From positions 1 through 15,524 of the forward strand of contig JABXIW010000226.1 of assembly GCA_013372875.1 (NCBI GenBank): a stretch of 15,524 nucleotides of DNA, read 5' to 3'. The position numbers and the translations under genes are program-made. A model generated the notes under the pieces. It worked only from the letters and a program-made list of their open reading frames with translations. It made no database searches and was not told the DNA's origin. This stretch comes from Gammaproteobacteria bacterium. Lineage in GTDB: Bacteria; Pseudomonadota; Gammaproteobacteria; Enterobacterales; Kangiellaceae. Position 1 is the stretch's first letter. Each line of letters starts with the position of its first letter. Below, one piece after another: positions 1 through 7,494 of this stretch.

Positions 1-23
1 AATCGGTTTAATACGCGTCCATT

Positions 24-99
24 GGCTTGGTAGCTCAGTTGGTAGAGCGGAGGATTGAAAATCCTTGTGTCGGCAGTTCAATTCTGCCCCGAGCCACCA
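24..99 (+). tRNA. tRNA-Phe (anticodon GAA)
   Basis: The sequence folds as a complete 76-nt tRNA with the 3' CCA encoded at 97-99. The 7-bp acceptor stem pairs 24-30 with 89-95, with one T-G wobble, and the discriminator base is A96. The anticodon stem pairs 50-54 with 62-66 around the loop TTGAAAA, which puts the anticodon GAA at 57-59, so it decodes UUU and UUC. The T-arm contains GTTCAATTC. It is followed closely by an intrinsic terminator. Confidence 0.97.
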
Positions 100-108
100 T
101 TATTTAAG

Positions 109-138
109 AAGCCCGATTCGTAAGAGTCGGGCTTTTTT
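109..138 (+). terminator. Rho-independent terminator of tRNA-Phe
   Basis: A stem AAGCCCGA / TCGGGCTT with a short loop is followed by a run of T residues (about 133-138). It ends the tRNA transcript. Read on the minus strand it is a weaker hairpin followed by TTCTT, so it may also help stop the aspartoacylase transcript coming from the other side. Confidence 0.85.
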
Positions 139-144
139 GTATGC

Positions 145-173
145 AGACACAAGGATTTTCAATCCTCGTGTCT
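145..173 (-). repeat. Hairpin containing an inverted copy of the tRNA-Phe anticodon arm
   Basis: Bases 146-167 are the exact reverse complement of tRNA-Phe bases 50-71 (22 nt: the whole anticodon stem-loop plus the start of the variable loop). The copy lies inside a larger hairpin: AGACAC at 145-150 pairs with GTGTCT at 168-173, then 152-157 pairs with 161-166 around a 3-nt loop. The single A/C mismatch on the plus strand becomes a G-U wobble in RNA from the minus strand. It overlaps the stop codon of the aspartoacylase gene, so its mRNA 3' end would carry a tRNA-Phe anticodon-arm look-alike. No T-run follows it. Confidence 0.8.
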
Positions 174-1032
174 AAACGATGTCTAACTCCATCTTTCGGG
201 ACATCGAGAAGGCTTTCTTTTCATCATAATAAGCGGCTTCATTGATGAAGCTGATGATGCAGCCTTCGTCATGGTATAAGACATCTTCACCAGTAAAGAG
301 CTTAAAGATTGGTTCGCCTTTTTTAAGTGGTTGAAAGTCTCTGTCTTGAATATTTTGATGCACCATGCCGATGATTTCGCCATTTTCATCTTGCGGCAGA
401 TAAGCCACATCGAAGTATTTATAAACTTCAACTGATTCTGAATTGGCAGGTAAATCATTGGAGTTATATAGCTCAATAAACTCAATAATACTGCGTACTG
501 CAGCTTCAGTTTTATCAAACACATCTTGGCGCAATACACCCTGTGGAGTGGCGCCGACTTCCACTAAAACATGGCTTTTGGCAATACTCATTAAGAAATG
601 ATGATCTTCAATTTCTTCCCAAGTGATAGTGACGCCATCGAGTCTTTGTTGAACATAATCAACCAATTTTAGATGAAATGGATCGGCTTTGGTGATAACC
701 AAATTAATACCCATCGGAGCAGTGGAAGTGTGCAGATCAATAATAAAGTCGGTCTTTGCGCTACCCTTTGGACCCAATTCTTGATTAATTTCCTTAGCAC
801 GCTGATTTTCGTAACCTTGCAACTCTAGATTATCTAAATCCACTTGCTTAAAGCACCGATTAAGATCTCGATCCATATAACGCTTTACTGCTTGGTGTGC
901 TTCGGGATTGGCCAATAGATAATGAATCTGGGCACTGGCCACTTGCAACTCTTGTTCGAGTTTTTTGAGCAAATAAACCCCTGTAAATTCATTGCCATGA
1001 GTGCCGCCAACGATAGCTATGTTTTTAATCAT
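172..1032 (-). CDS. Aspartoacylase / succinylglutamate desuccinylase family metallo-amidohydrolase
   Basis: A zinc-dependent carboxypeptidase-like enzyme of the AstE/AspA family, which removes acyl groups from N-acyl-amino acids such as N-acetylaspartate. The zinc-site motif GGTHGNE gives His12 and Glu15, and DLHTS gives the third ligand His101. RDLNR (Arg55 to Arg59) matches the substrate-carboxylate site, and VEVG supplies the catalytic Glu158. The length of 286 residues is normal for bacterial members. The frame also opens at a GTG six bases earlier (1036-1038), but ATG at 1030-1032 is better placed behind the Shine-Dalgarno-like AGGCGAG. There is no signal peptide, so it should be cytoplasmic. 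The family is firm; the exact substrate (N-acetylaspartate or another N-acyl amino acid) cannot be read from sequence. Its stop codon lies inside the hairpin that mimics the tRNA anticodon arm. Confidence 0.88.
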   Translation of the reverse strand: MIKNIAIVGGTHGNEFTGVYLLKKLEQELQVASAQIHYLLANPEAHQAVKRYMDRDLNRCFKQVDLDNLELQGYENQRAKEINQELGPKGSAKTDFIIDLHTSTAPMGINLVITKADPFHLKLVDYVQQRLDGVTITWEEIEDHHFLMSIAKSHVLVEVGATPQGVLRQDVFDKTEAAVRSIIEFIELYNSNDLPANSESVEVYKYFDVAYLPQDENGEIIGMVHQNIQDRDFQPLKKGEPIFKLFTGEDVLYHDEGCIISFINEAAYYDEKKAFSMSRKMELDIV

Positions 1033-1101
1033 TATCACGCTCGCCTGATTGTTACATCTGCTAACAGTTTAGCCAATTTTGTTGCGTTTTATTAGTTCTG
1101 A

Positions 1102-1130
1102 TTGGCTAACACATTGATTAAACTGATATT
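1102..1130 (+). promoter_or_regulatory. Possible promoter of the yccF-like gene
   Basis: TTGGCT (1102-1107) and GATATT (1125-1130) are separated by 17 nt, and each matches four of six consensus bases. The implied transcript start lies just ahead of the AAAGGAG ribosome binding site at 1138-1144. The boxes are weak, so this is tentative. Confidence 0.25.
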
Positions 1131-1153
1131 AGGCAACAAAGGAGAACACTATA

Positions 1154-1561
1154 TTGTCACTGTTACTTAATATTATCTGGCTGCTTTTCGGCGGTATTTT
1201 TATCTTTTTCGGTTATATCGCAGGCGGTATCGCGCTCTGCTTTACCATCGTTGGTATTCCATGGGGCGTCCAGTGTTTCAAACTGGCAATTTTTTCAGTA
1301 TTCCCATTCGGTCAAGAAACCCGCATGAGCGGTAACCAGCCGATGGGCAGCGTAATTAATGTTCTTTTGAATATCGTTTGGCTAATTTTTGGCGGCATCT
1401 TCGTAGTCATTAATCACCTATTGTGGGGATTACTACTTTGCTTAACCATCATCGGCATTCCTTTTGGTATTCAACATTTCAAAATGGTCAAACTAGGACT
1501 ATGGCCATTCGGCGCGGTGATCGTATCCAAAAACGACTCACGAGCTTTAGCGCCTGCCTAG
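1154..1561 (+). CDS. yccF: YccF family inner-membrane protein
   Basis: A small, very hydrophobic 135-residue protein of the YccF (DUF307) family, function not established. It is an internal duplication. Residues 4-53 and 71-120 align closely, each running LLNI-WL-FGGIF, then LC-TI-GIP-G-Q-FK, and ending PFG, so each half supplies transmembrane helices and one GIP turn. The start is TTG at 1154, supported by GGAG at 1141-1144 with a 9-nt gap; no better start lies nearby. Length is slightly below the roughly 148 residues of the E. coli protein. It appears to be a single-gene transcript, closed by the hairpin at 1585-1618 and divergent from the aspartoacylase gene. Confidence 0.88.
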   Translation: MSLLLNIIWLLFGGIFIFFGYIAGGIALCFTIVGIPWGVQCFKLAIFSVFPFGQETRMSGNQPMGSVINVLLNIVWLIFGGIFVVINHLLWGLLLCLTIIGIPFGIQHFKMVKLGLWPFGAVIVSKNDSRALAPA

Positions 1562-1584
1562 TAATTTACTCTACGTTAGTCATT

Positions 1585-1618
1585 TGCGCTTGTGTTAATC
1601 ACCCAAGCGCATTTTTTT
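1585..1618 (+). terminator. Rho-independent terminator after the yccF-like gene
   Basis: TGCGCTTG (1585-1592) pairs with CAAGCGCA (1604-1611), and seven T residues follow. This separates the YccF-type gene from the sortase module. Confidence 0.85.
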
Positions 1619-1712
1619 GCCATAATTGATAAGTTTCCATCGCTTTTAATCCACTAGACTTAAAGATTTATCCTTTGTAATAACTGCTAATCATTCGATA
1701 TCAGGAGCAGTT

Positions 1713-3731
1713 ATGAAAAAAATAATTCTCAGTGTCTTCTTCGTTTTGCTGATCCCCAATGCGCTATTGGCTTCTAGCAACTCTAACGATGACTATGCTT
1801 TGTTAAGTTACCATTCAAAGGATTCCGATCGCAGCTATGAGCAGATGCCTCTTTCTACCGACGTGAAGGTGAGCATCAATGGTGTAGTAGCAAGAACCCA
1901 GATCACGCAAACTTTTTCCAATCAAACCAATGAATGGCTAGAGGGAATTTATCAGTTTCCATTACCTGAGAACGCTGCCGTTGATAGCTTGAAGATGATC
2001 ATTGGCGAGCAAATTATTGAAGGTGAAATTCAAGAAAAAAAACAAGCTGAGAAAACCTATCAGGAAGCCAAAAAATCTGGCAAACGAGCCAGCTTAGTTA
2101 AACAAGTTAGGCCGAATTTATTCACCACAAAACTTGCCAATATTGGTCCGGATGAGCAGATCAAAATTCAAATCGAATTCCAGCAATTGATCCACATTGA
2201 TGGCACTGAATTTAGCTATACATTACCACTAGGCATTACTCCACGTTATCAGCCTGATCGAAAAGTAATTGAACAAACGTTCAATCCAGCAGCCGAATCC
2301 GAGCCATTATCCAGTGTTGTTACTCAATTTAATCAAACATCCATTCCCGATCGTCCGGTTAATTTTAATATTGAACTCAAAGCTGGTTTCGATTTAGCCA
2401 AAATTGATAGTCCGCACCATGCTATTAAGGTGCAACCGCAAGGTATAAAACAGCTTATTACTATTGATAAGTCAACTCAGGCAGAGCGTGACTTTATCCT
2501 AAAGTGGCAACCTCAATTGGGACAGCAGCCCAAAGCATCTTTGCTCAGTGAAACCCTTGGCGAAGATACTTACCATTTATTGGTGATATTGCCGCCAACC
2601 CATGATCTGATTCAGCAACAAGTTAAACCAAAGGAAGTGATTTTTGTGGTGGATTCTTCTGGTTCTATGTCTGGTGAGTCTATGCAGCAAGCAAAAGCTG
2701 GCTTACGCTTTGCCCTACAACAACTTAACGCGGACGATAGCTTCAATATTATTGATTTTGATAGCGGCGCTCGACAATTATTTCCACAAGCTAAATCCCT
2801 TGATGAAAGCTCATTAGAGGAAGCGGAGCTTTTTATCCAGAACATGAAAGCCGAAGGCGGCACCAATATCGCCAGCGCGGTGCATATTGCTTTGGATAAA
2901 CCTGACAGTTCAAAACTGCGTCAAATTGTGTTTTTAACGGACGGTAGTATAGGTAATGAGCAAGAAATCTTCGCAATGATCCGTTCAAAACTTAGCAATA
3001 ACCGTCTATTTACTATTGGCATTGGCTCAGCTCCTAATAGCTACTTTATGCGCAAGGCAGCTGAAGAAGGTCGCGGCACTTTCACCTACATTAATAAAAC
3101 CGAGCAAGTACAAACTGAACTAAGCAAACTGTTCAAGAAGTTGCGCTATCCCGTGCTAAGCAATTTAGGAATTGATACCAATGGTGTTTCTAAATCCACA
3201 TTAGCCAAGATGGATTTACAGCCAAAGTACCTGCGCGATTTATATCTGGGCGAACCGCTTTACGCGACCTATAAACAACCCAAACAAGCACCTGATAATA
3301 AATCTGATGCTTTGCATTTAAAGGGCTTTGCTGATGGTTACGAGTGGGATTTCAAACTTCCTTATGTAACCCATGGTAAAGATACTGGCATTGCCAAATT
3401 ATGGGCGCGCATGAAAATCGATTCGCTGAAAAACGATATGTCGCAGGATTATCTGAATAGTGAGCAATACAAACAACAGATTACTGATACCGCGCTTAAT
3501 TTTCACTTGGTTAGCGATTACACCAGTTTAGTCGCAGTCGATAAAACCCCAGTGAATGTATCTGAAAAAATTAAGCAGTTGCAACTGGCTAATCGCATTG
3601 CTGCAGGCTGGACACCGCCACAAGCAAAAACTCACGGCTACCCACGAGGTGGTACTGACAGCCTATTGATGCTCGTCATCGGTTTGATCAGTTTGTTATT
3701 GAGTGGATTAATCTGGTTTAGAAGATCTTAG
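1713..3731 (+). CDS. VIT and VWA domain sortase substrate (marine proteobacterial sortase target protein)
   Basis: A 672-residue exported surface protein matching the dedicated target of the class GN sortase encoded next to it. A signal peptide (residues 1-20, ending LLA) leads into a VIT domain (about 40-160). A von Willebrand A domain starts near residue 308. Its metal-ion adhesion site is complete: DSSGS (Asp314, Ser316, Ser318), Thr384 in EGGTN and Asp410 in TDGS. The C-terminus has the three-part sorting-signal layout: motif YPRGGT (643-648), a hydrophobic helix (about 650-668) and terminal FRRS. The motif departs from LPXTG. ATG at 1713 follows AGGAG (1703-1707). VWA proteins usually bind ligands through the metal site, so adhesion or envelope interaction is likely, but the partner is unknown. 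The sortase gene begins 10 nt after its stop, and that gene's AGGAG overlaps this gene's TAG. Confidence 0.93.
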   Translation: MKKIILSVFFVLLIPNALLASSNSNDDYALLSYHSKDSDRSYEQMPLSTDVKVSINGVVARTQITQTFSNQTNEWLEGIYQFPLPENAAVDSLKMIIGEQIIEGEIQEKKQAEKTYQEAKKSGKRASLVKQVRPNLFTTKLANIGPDEQIKIQIEFQQLIHIDGTEFSYTLPLGITPRYQPDRKVIEQTFNPAAESEPLSSVVTQFNQTSIPDRPVNFNIELKAGFDLAKIDSPHHAIKVQPQGIKQLITIDKSTQAERDFILKWQPQLGQQPKASLLSETLGEDTYHLLVILPPTHDLIQQQVKPKEVIFVVDSSGSMSGESMQQAKAGLRFALQQLNADDSFNIIDFDSGARQLFPQAKSLDESSLEEAELFIQNMKAEGGTNIASAVHIALDKPDSSKLRQIVFLTDGSIGNEQEIFAMIRSKLSNNRLFTIGIGSAPNSYFMRKAAEEGRGTFTYINKTEQVQTELSKLFKKLRYPVLSNLGIDTNGVSKSTLAKMDLQPKYLRDLYLGEPLYATYKQPKQAPDNKSDALHLKGFADGYEWDFKLPYVTHGKDTGIAKLWARMKIDSLKNDMSQDYLNSEQYKQQITDTALNFHLVSDYTSLVAVDKTPVNVSEKIKQLQLANRIAAGWTPPQAKTHGYPRGGTDSLLMLVIGLISLLLSGLIWFRRS

Positions 3732-3741
3732 GAGTAAGCAC

Positions 3742-4308
3742 ATGACTCTCTTTAAAAAGAAACTTTTAATCATATCCCTCTTAACCGTAAGCAGCTTTGC
3801 CTTTGGTAAGGCTGCTTATATTCACGCAAAAGCAGAAGTTGCTCAGTATTTATTAGAAGATGCATGGCAACAAACATTAATCGATCAAAAACCGCATAAA
3901 CCTTGGTCATGGGCGGATACCTTCCCCATAGCGAAACTGAAAGTTCCTGCTCAAAACATCGAACAATTAGTGTTGTCAGGTGCTTCAGAGCGTAATTTGG
4001 CCTTTGGCCCTGGATTATTACTTTCCAGCGATTCACCTGAGAAACAAGGCTACACCATTATTGGTGGCCATAGAGATACCCACTTTGAGTTTTTGCAAGA
4101 CTTACAAATAGGCCAAACCATTGTCATTGAAGATAAGCATGGTAATAAACATCAATATGAAATAACTTCGACAGAAGTGCACAATATTGAGCAAGATCAA
4201 ATACTAGATAGAGGAGCTGAGCAATTAACTCTTGTCACTTGTTATCCTTTTAATACACTAGAGACTGGTGGGCCATTGAGATATTTGGTTCATGCGCAGC
4301 TTATATAG
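3742..4308 (+). CDS. Class GN sortase (proteobacterial dedicated sortase)
   Basis: A membrane-anchored cysteine transpeptidase of 188 residues, expected to cleave the sorting signal of the VIT/VWA protein encoded just upstream and link it to an envelope acceptor. An N-terminal signal anchor covers about residues 6-22. The catalytic set is complete: His110 in GGHRDTHF, Cys167 in TLVTCYPF and Arg180 in GGPLRY. The GHRDTHF and TLVTCYPF motifs are those of the Gram-negative GN class rather than Gram-positive sortase A. ATG at 3742 follows AGGAG (3730-3734) with 7-nt spacing, and the 10-nt gap to the substrate gene indicates co-transcription. The two-component regulators that often accompany this system are not in the window. 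Confidence 0.94.
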   Translation: MTLFKKKLLIISLLTVSSFAFGKAAYIHAKAEVAQYLLEDAWQQTLIDQKPHKPWSWADTFPIAKLKVPAQNIEQLVLSGASERNLAFGPGLLLSSDSPEKQGYTIIGGHRDTHFEFLQDLQIGQTIVIEDKHGNKHQYEITSTEVHNIEQDQILDRGAEQLTLVTCYPFNTLETGGPLRYLVHAQLI

Positions 4309-4345
4309 CTTTGTCTTCTACTAATTCATCATCAGATTATCGATT

Positions 4346-4825
4346 ATGAGAAAATATTTTTACTTTAGCCTCTTGTTGCTCACTAGTTGTACATACAATC
4401 TAATTGGAAAAAAAGTTCCACCTTATCCAAATGGAACTTTTTCTCAATATGGCGCTTGCATCACTTCCCATCTTGGGTATGAGCGAATGTGTGAATATTC
4501 GATAGGGATTTTAGAAAATGAGCAAAGAGAGCATATCGGTCTTTTAGTTTTAAGATCTTTAAAACAGAAAAGAAATGATCCGAACGACTGGATTGTTACG
4601 GATCACATCAAGCACCCTAAAGTAGGATACGGGAATTTGTTAATGTATGGTTCTTGCATGATGAATCAAGATCCTGATGAGACTATTCTTGCTATAGTAG
4701 AAGGCTCACATAAGGAATACTTAAAAGCTACAAATTGGGCGATGCAAGTCAATCTCAATTCTGGGAAATTCGAAAAAATCTCCCCATCGCTCGTCTCTTG
4801 TTACAACGAAGGCTATCAATACTAG
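4346..4825 (+). CDS. Hypothetical lipoprotein
   Basis: I do not recognise a family. The 159-residue product starts with a short basic and hydrophobic leader and a lipobox Leu12-Thr-Ser-Cys15, so it should be a lipoprotein. Thr at +2 would favour the outer membrane. Four more cysteines (38, 49, 104, 152) could form two disulfides in the periplasm. The frame is open throughout, but no clear ribosome binding site precedes ATG 4346, and base composition is more AT-rich than its neighbours. It lies 37 nt after the sortase gene on the same strand with no terminator seen between them, so it may be read with the sortase pair. It also converges on ybjQ. A role in the sortase module is only a guess. 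Confidence 0.7.
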   Translation: MRKYFYFSLLLLTSCTYNLIGKKVPPYPNGTFSQYGACITSHLGYERMCEYSIGILENEQREHIGLLVLRSLKQKRNDPNDWIVTDHIKHPKVGYGNLLMYGSCMMNQDPDETILAIVEGSHKEYLKATNWAMQVNLNSGKFEKISPSLVSCYNEGYQY

Positions 4826-4838
4826 TCAATCAAGAATG

Positions 4839-5156
4839 TTAAAGTATCACCGCCGTCCCAGAAACACTTACCATCATCATAGAACCGTTTTGGCCGATGA
4901 CTTCGTAATCTAAGTCAACGCCGACTATGGCATTCGCGCCGACTCTACGGGCGTGCTGTTCTAATTCTTCAAAAGCTACCTTTCTAGCCTTGGCAAGTTC
5001 ATCTTCATAAGCGCCTGAACGGCCGCCGACGATATCGCGAATTCCTGCAAAGAAGTCTTTAATAATATTAGCGCCTAAAATTGCTTCACCGACAACTACA
5101 CCTTTGTATTCTCGAATTTCACGACCTTCAACGCTTGGAGTTGTAGTTATAATCAT
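4839..5156 (-). CDS. ybjQ: YbjQ family protein (UPF0145, heavy-metal-binding-like domain)
   Basis: A 105-residue protein that matches the YbjQ/UPF0145 (DUF74) family over its full length. The family hallmarks are present: [11 protein letters not shown] (41-51), the charged helix that follows, and [13 protein letters not shown] (73-85). Members are small pentamer-forming beta-barrel-like proteins sometimes labelled 'heavy-metal-binding'; a physiological role is not established. ATG at 5156 follows a strong AGGGGA with 5-nt spacing. It lies downstream of folA on the same strand, but the folA terminator intervenes, so it probably has its own promoter; TATAAA-like bases lie in the AT-rich leader. 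Confidence 0.92.
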   Translation of the reverse strand: MIITTTPSVEGREIREYKGVVVGEAILGANIIKDFFAGIRDIVGGRSGAYEDELAKARKVAFEELEQHARRVGANAIVGVDLDYEVIGQNGSMMMVSVSGTAVIL

Positions 5157-5190
5157 ATTGTTCCCCTGTGTTTATTTATATTTTTGGCAT

Positions 5191-5219
5191 AAAAAAGCCA
5201 TGCTATAAACATGGCTCTT
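5191..5219 (-). terminator. Rho-independent terminator after folA
   Basis: On the minus strand AGCCATG and CATGGCT form a stem around a 7-nt loop, followed by TTTTTT (5196-5191). It closes the transporter-lgt-thyA-folA run before ybjQ. Confidence 0.85.
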
Positions 5220-5260
5220 TATTCCTTCTTTTCAAGGAGTAATACTGTTACTAATTATTT

Positions 5261-5779
5261 CTAATTAATTCGCTCCAAAGTCACAAACTCTAAATCAAAT
5301 GCATTCTTTTCATCGGCTTTATAAGTTTCTCTTGAGACTTCTTGCCATTCCAAGTGCGTCCAATCAGGGAAATGGGCATCACCTTCGGTGTCTAGATTAA
5401 TAAAAGTTAAATACAGGGTGTCGGCTTTATCGATCATTTGTTGATAGATATTAGCGCCGCCAATAATCATGATTTCTTCTACATTTTCATCGCTAGCCTG
5501 CGCTTTCTCCAGCGCCTGCTCTAAACTAGTAACCGTTTGGCATTTGTCATTATAAAAGTCGGAAGCGTAACTAGCATCGCGACTGATAATGATATTGTCA
5601 CGACCTGGTAGAACCATACCAATCGATTCGTGGGTTTTACGCCCCATAATCACTGGCTTGCCTAAAGTTACCGCTTTGAAGTGCTTGAGATCCGCAGGTA
5701 AGTGCCACGGCATTTGATTGCCTTTGCCAATCACGCGATTAGAGGCCATTGCCACGATTAAGCTTATTTTGGGCTTCAT
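5261..5779 (-). CDS. folA: Dihydrofolate reductase
   Basis: Reduces dihydrofolate to tetrahydrofolate with NADPH in the cytoplasm, regenerating the cofactor oxidised by thymidylate synthase, whose gene lies just upstream. The 172-residue product shows the family pattern: VIGKGNQMPW (Trp25), the active-site acid Asp30 in LPADLK (equivalent to Asp27 of E. coli), GRKTHESIG for NADPH binding and IIGGANIY with Gly107-Gly108. Length is slightly above the usual 159 because of a loop insertion near residues 92-102 and a longer end. The open frame extends 34 codons further upstream, into the end of thyA. ATG at 5779 is preferred because the conserved N-terminus begins there and AAGGAAG precedes it at 8 nt. 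Confidence 0.96.
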   Translation of the reverse strand: MKPKISLIVAMASNRVIGKGNQMPWHLPADLKHFKAVTLGKPVIMGRKTHESIGMVLPGRDNIIISRDASYASDFYNDKCQTVTSLEQALEKAQASDENVEEIMIIGGANIYQQMIDKADTLYLTFINLDTEGDAHFPDWTHLEWQEVSRETYKADEKNAFDLEFVTLERIN

Positions 5780-5804
5780 TGTAGAAACTTCCTTAACAAA
5801 TAAT

Positions 5805-6599
5805 CTAAACGGCCACAGGCGCTTTAATGTGCGGATGAGACTCATAACCAACGATTTCAAAATCTTCAAATTCGTAACCAAACAATGAATCTGGTTTACG
5901 CTTAATGTCTAGTTTAGGCAGCGGTAAGGTTTCGCGCGACAGCTGCTCTTTGGCTTGCTCGAAATGATTGCTGTATAGATGCACATCACCACCAGACCAA
6001 ATAAACTCGCCTACATCTAATCCAGCTTGCTCGGCCATCATGTGGGTTAACAAGGCATAAGAAGCGATGTTAAAAGGTACGCCCAAAAATATATCGGCAC
6101 TACGCTGATACAGCTGGCAAGAGAGTTTGCCATTGGCTACATAAAATTGGAATAAAGAATGACAAGGTGGCAAGGCCATTTCATCGGCAACCCCAGGGTT
6201 GTAAGCCACCACCATTAATCGGCGGCTATTAGGGTTGTTTTTTATTTGCTCTAGTACATTAGAAATCTGATCGATGGTAGTGCCGTCTGGCTTTTTCCAA
6301 GAACGCCATTGTTCACCATAGACAGGGCCAAGATCGCCGTTTTCGTCAGCCCATTCATCCCAAATCCGCACACCGTTGTCTTTTAGATATTTGATATTGG
6401 TATCGCCATTTAAGAACCATAACAGCTCATAAATAATCGAGCGCAAATGCAATTTTTTGGTAGTAACTAACGGGAAGCCTTCTTGCAGATCGAAGCGCAT
6501 TTGATGACCAAACACACTGCGAGTACCAGTGCCCGTTCTATCGCCTTTGTCTTCGCCATTTTCCAGTACATGGCGCATCATATCTAAATACTGTTTCAT
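5805..6599 (-). CDS. thyA: Thymidylate synthase
   Basis: Makes dTMP from dUMP using methylene-tetrahydrofolate as both carbon donor and reductant, releasing dihydrofolate for FolA. The 264 residues equal the length of E. coli ThyA. Visible landmarks are the phosphate-binding DRTGTGT at the N-terminus, the nucleophile Cys146 in [10 protein letters not shown], the [13 protein letters not shown] segment and DVHLYSNH. The C-terminus ends KAPVAV, the closing tail of the family. The ribosome binding site is weak (GCGAG close to ATG). The gene starts 15 nt after lgt stops and ends 25 nt before folA, which fits one transcript linking lipoprotein maturation and thymidylate synthesis genes, a common arrangement in gammaproteobacteria. 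Confidence 0.98.
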   Translation of the reverse strand: MKQYLDMMRHVLENGEDKGDRTGTGTRSVFGHQMRFDLQEGFPLVTTKKLHLRSIIYELLWFLNGDTNIKYLKDNGVRIWDEWADENGDLGPVYGEQWRSWKKPDGTTIDQISNVLEQIKNNPNSRRLMVVAYNPGVADEMALPPCHSLFQFYVANGKLSCQLYQRSADIFLGVPFNIASYALLTHMMAEQAGLDVGEFIWSGGDVHLYSNHFEQAKEQLSRETLPLPKLDIKRKPDSLFGYEFEDFEIVGYESHPHIKAPVAV

Positions 6600-6614
6600 A
6601 ATTCTCGCTTCAAC

Positions 6615-7481
6615 CTATTTCTTTGCTGTTTTAGCTTTTTGTCCGCGATATGCGCTGACGATTAAGAATAATCCCAAGGCAATCATTGGCAAACACAAGA
6701 CTTGTCCGCGGGTGATAATTTCACTGACCGCCGCCAAATGCGCATCTGGCTCGCGGAAATACTCTATCATAAATCTAAAGAAGCCGTAGCCTAATAAGAA
6801 AACCCCTGAAACCGCTTTGGTTGGGCGTGGCTTGGCTGAGTAGAACCATAAAATGATAAAGAGTACCAAACCTTCAAAAAGTGACTCATATAGTTGCGAA
6901 GGATGTCTTAAAGCCCCTGAGGGATCACAGGACGTATACCATGGAGCATTTTCAGGATCACATTTAAATCTCATAGCCCACGGAACAGTTTCATCTGTTG
7001 CACGCCCCCACAACTCACCATTAATAAAGTTACCCAAGCGGCCAAACATTAAACCCAAAGGCGCTAATGGAGCAATAAAATCAGTCACTTGGAAGAAGGT
7101 TTTATTGTGCTTACGGGCGAAATACCAACAAGCGCCGACCACACCAATCAAGCCGCCATGGAATGACATACCACCTTCGTGGATCTTGAACAGATACCAG
7201 AAATCTTTGAGCCATAGATCCATATGGTAAAAAATCACATAACCTGCGCGACCGCCAATAATCACGCCCAAGAAGGCGTAAAACAAAAAGTCGGCGACCA
7301 TGTCTTTGGTCCAGCCAGAGCCTGCTTTGGTGGCGCGATAGTTACCCAAAAGCCATGCAGCAATAAAGCCCAAAAGGTACATTAAGCCATACCAATGCAA
7401 GGCAATGGGGCCAATTTCAAAGCCAAATAATTCAAAGGCAGGGATTGAAAAAATTACTGGGTCAATTTGTGGAAAATCCAT
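6615..7481 (-). CDS. lgt: Prolipoprotein diacylglyceryl transferase
   Basis: An inner-membrane enzyme that moves diacylglycerol from phosphatidylglycerol to the lipobox cysteine of prolipoproteins, the first step of lipoprotein maturation. The 288-residue product has about seven hydrophobic segments and the Lgt signature GRLGNFINGE (147-156), with essential Arg148. HWYGLMY (30-36), His108 in SFHGG, HPSQLYES and Arg243 in EYFRE also match family catalytic positions. The frame also opens at a TTG one codon earlier, but ATG at 7481 sits better behind AAGAG. It begins 13 nt after the TauE/SafE-type gene stops and ends 15 nt before thyA. The lipobox protein at 4346 would be a client. Confidence 0.97.
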   Translation of the reverse strand: MDFPQIDPVIFSIPAFELFGFEIGPIALHWYGLMYLLGFIAAWLLGNYRATKAGSGWTKDMVADFLFYAFLGVIIGGRAGYVIFYHMDLWLKDFWYLFKIHEGGMSFHGGLIGVVGACWYFARKHNKTFFQVTDFIAPLAPLGLMFGRLGNFINGELWGRATDETVPWAMRFKCDPENAPWYTSCDPSGALRHPSQLYESLFEGLVLFIILWFYSAKPRPTKAVSGVFLLGYGFFRFMIEYFREPDAHLAAVSEIITRGQVLCLPMIALGLFLIVSAYRGQKAKTAKK

Positions 7482-7494
7482 CAAAAACTCTTAT

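Noticed and set aside
145..173. Hairpin near the aspartoacylase stop as an ordinary intrinsic terminator
   Set aside because: No T-run follows on either strand, and its sequence is explained by the tRNA anticodon arm; the nearby 109-138 hairpin is the real terminator.
2612..2866. Open frames antisense to the VWA domain and similar ones inside lgt, mutH and the carbonic anhydrase gene
   Set aside because: They lie wholly within well-supported genes, have no ribosome sites and resemble no family.
5780..5881. N-terminal extension of folA by 34 codons, overlapping the end of thyA
   Set aside because: The extension has no family similarity, and a good AAGGAAG site precedes the internal ATG at 5779 where the conserved DHFR N-terminus begins.
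7482..7484. TTG start for lgt one codon upstream
   Set aside because: The ATG at 7479-7481 has better spacing from AAGAG and matches the usual Lgt N-terminus.
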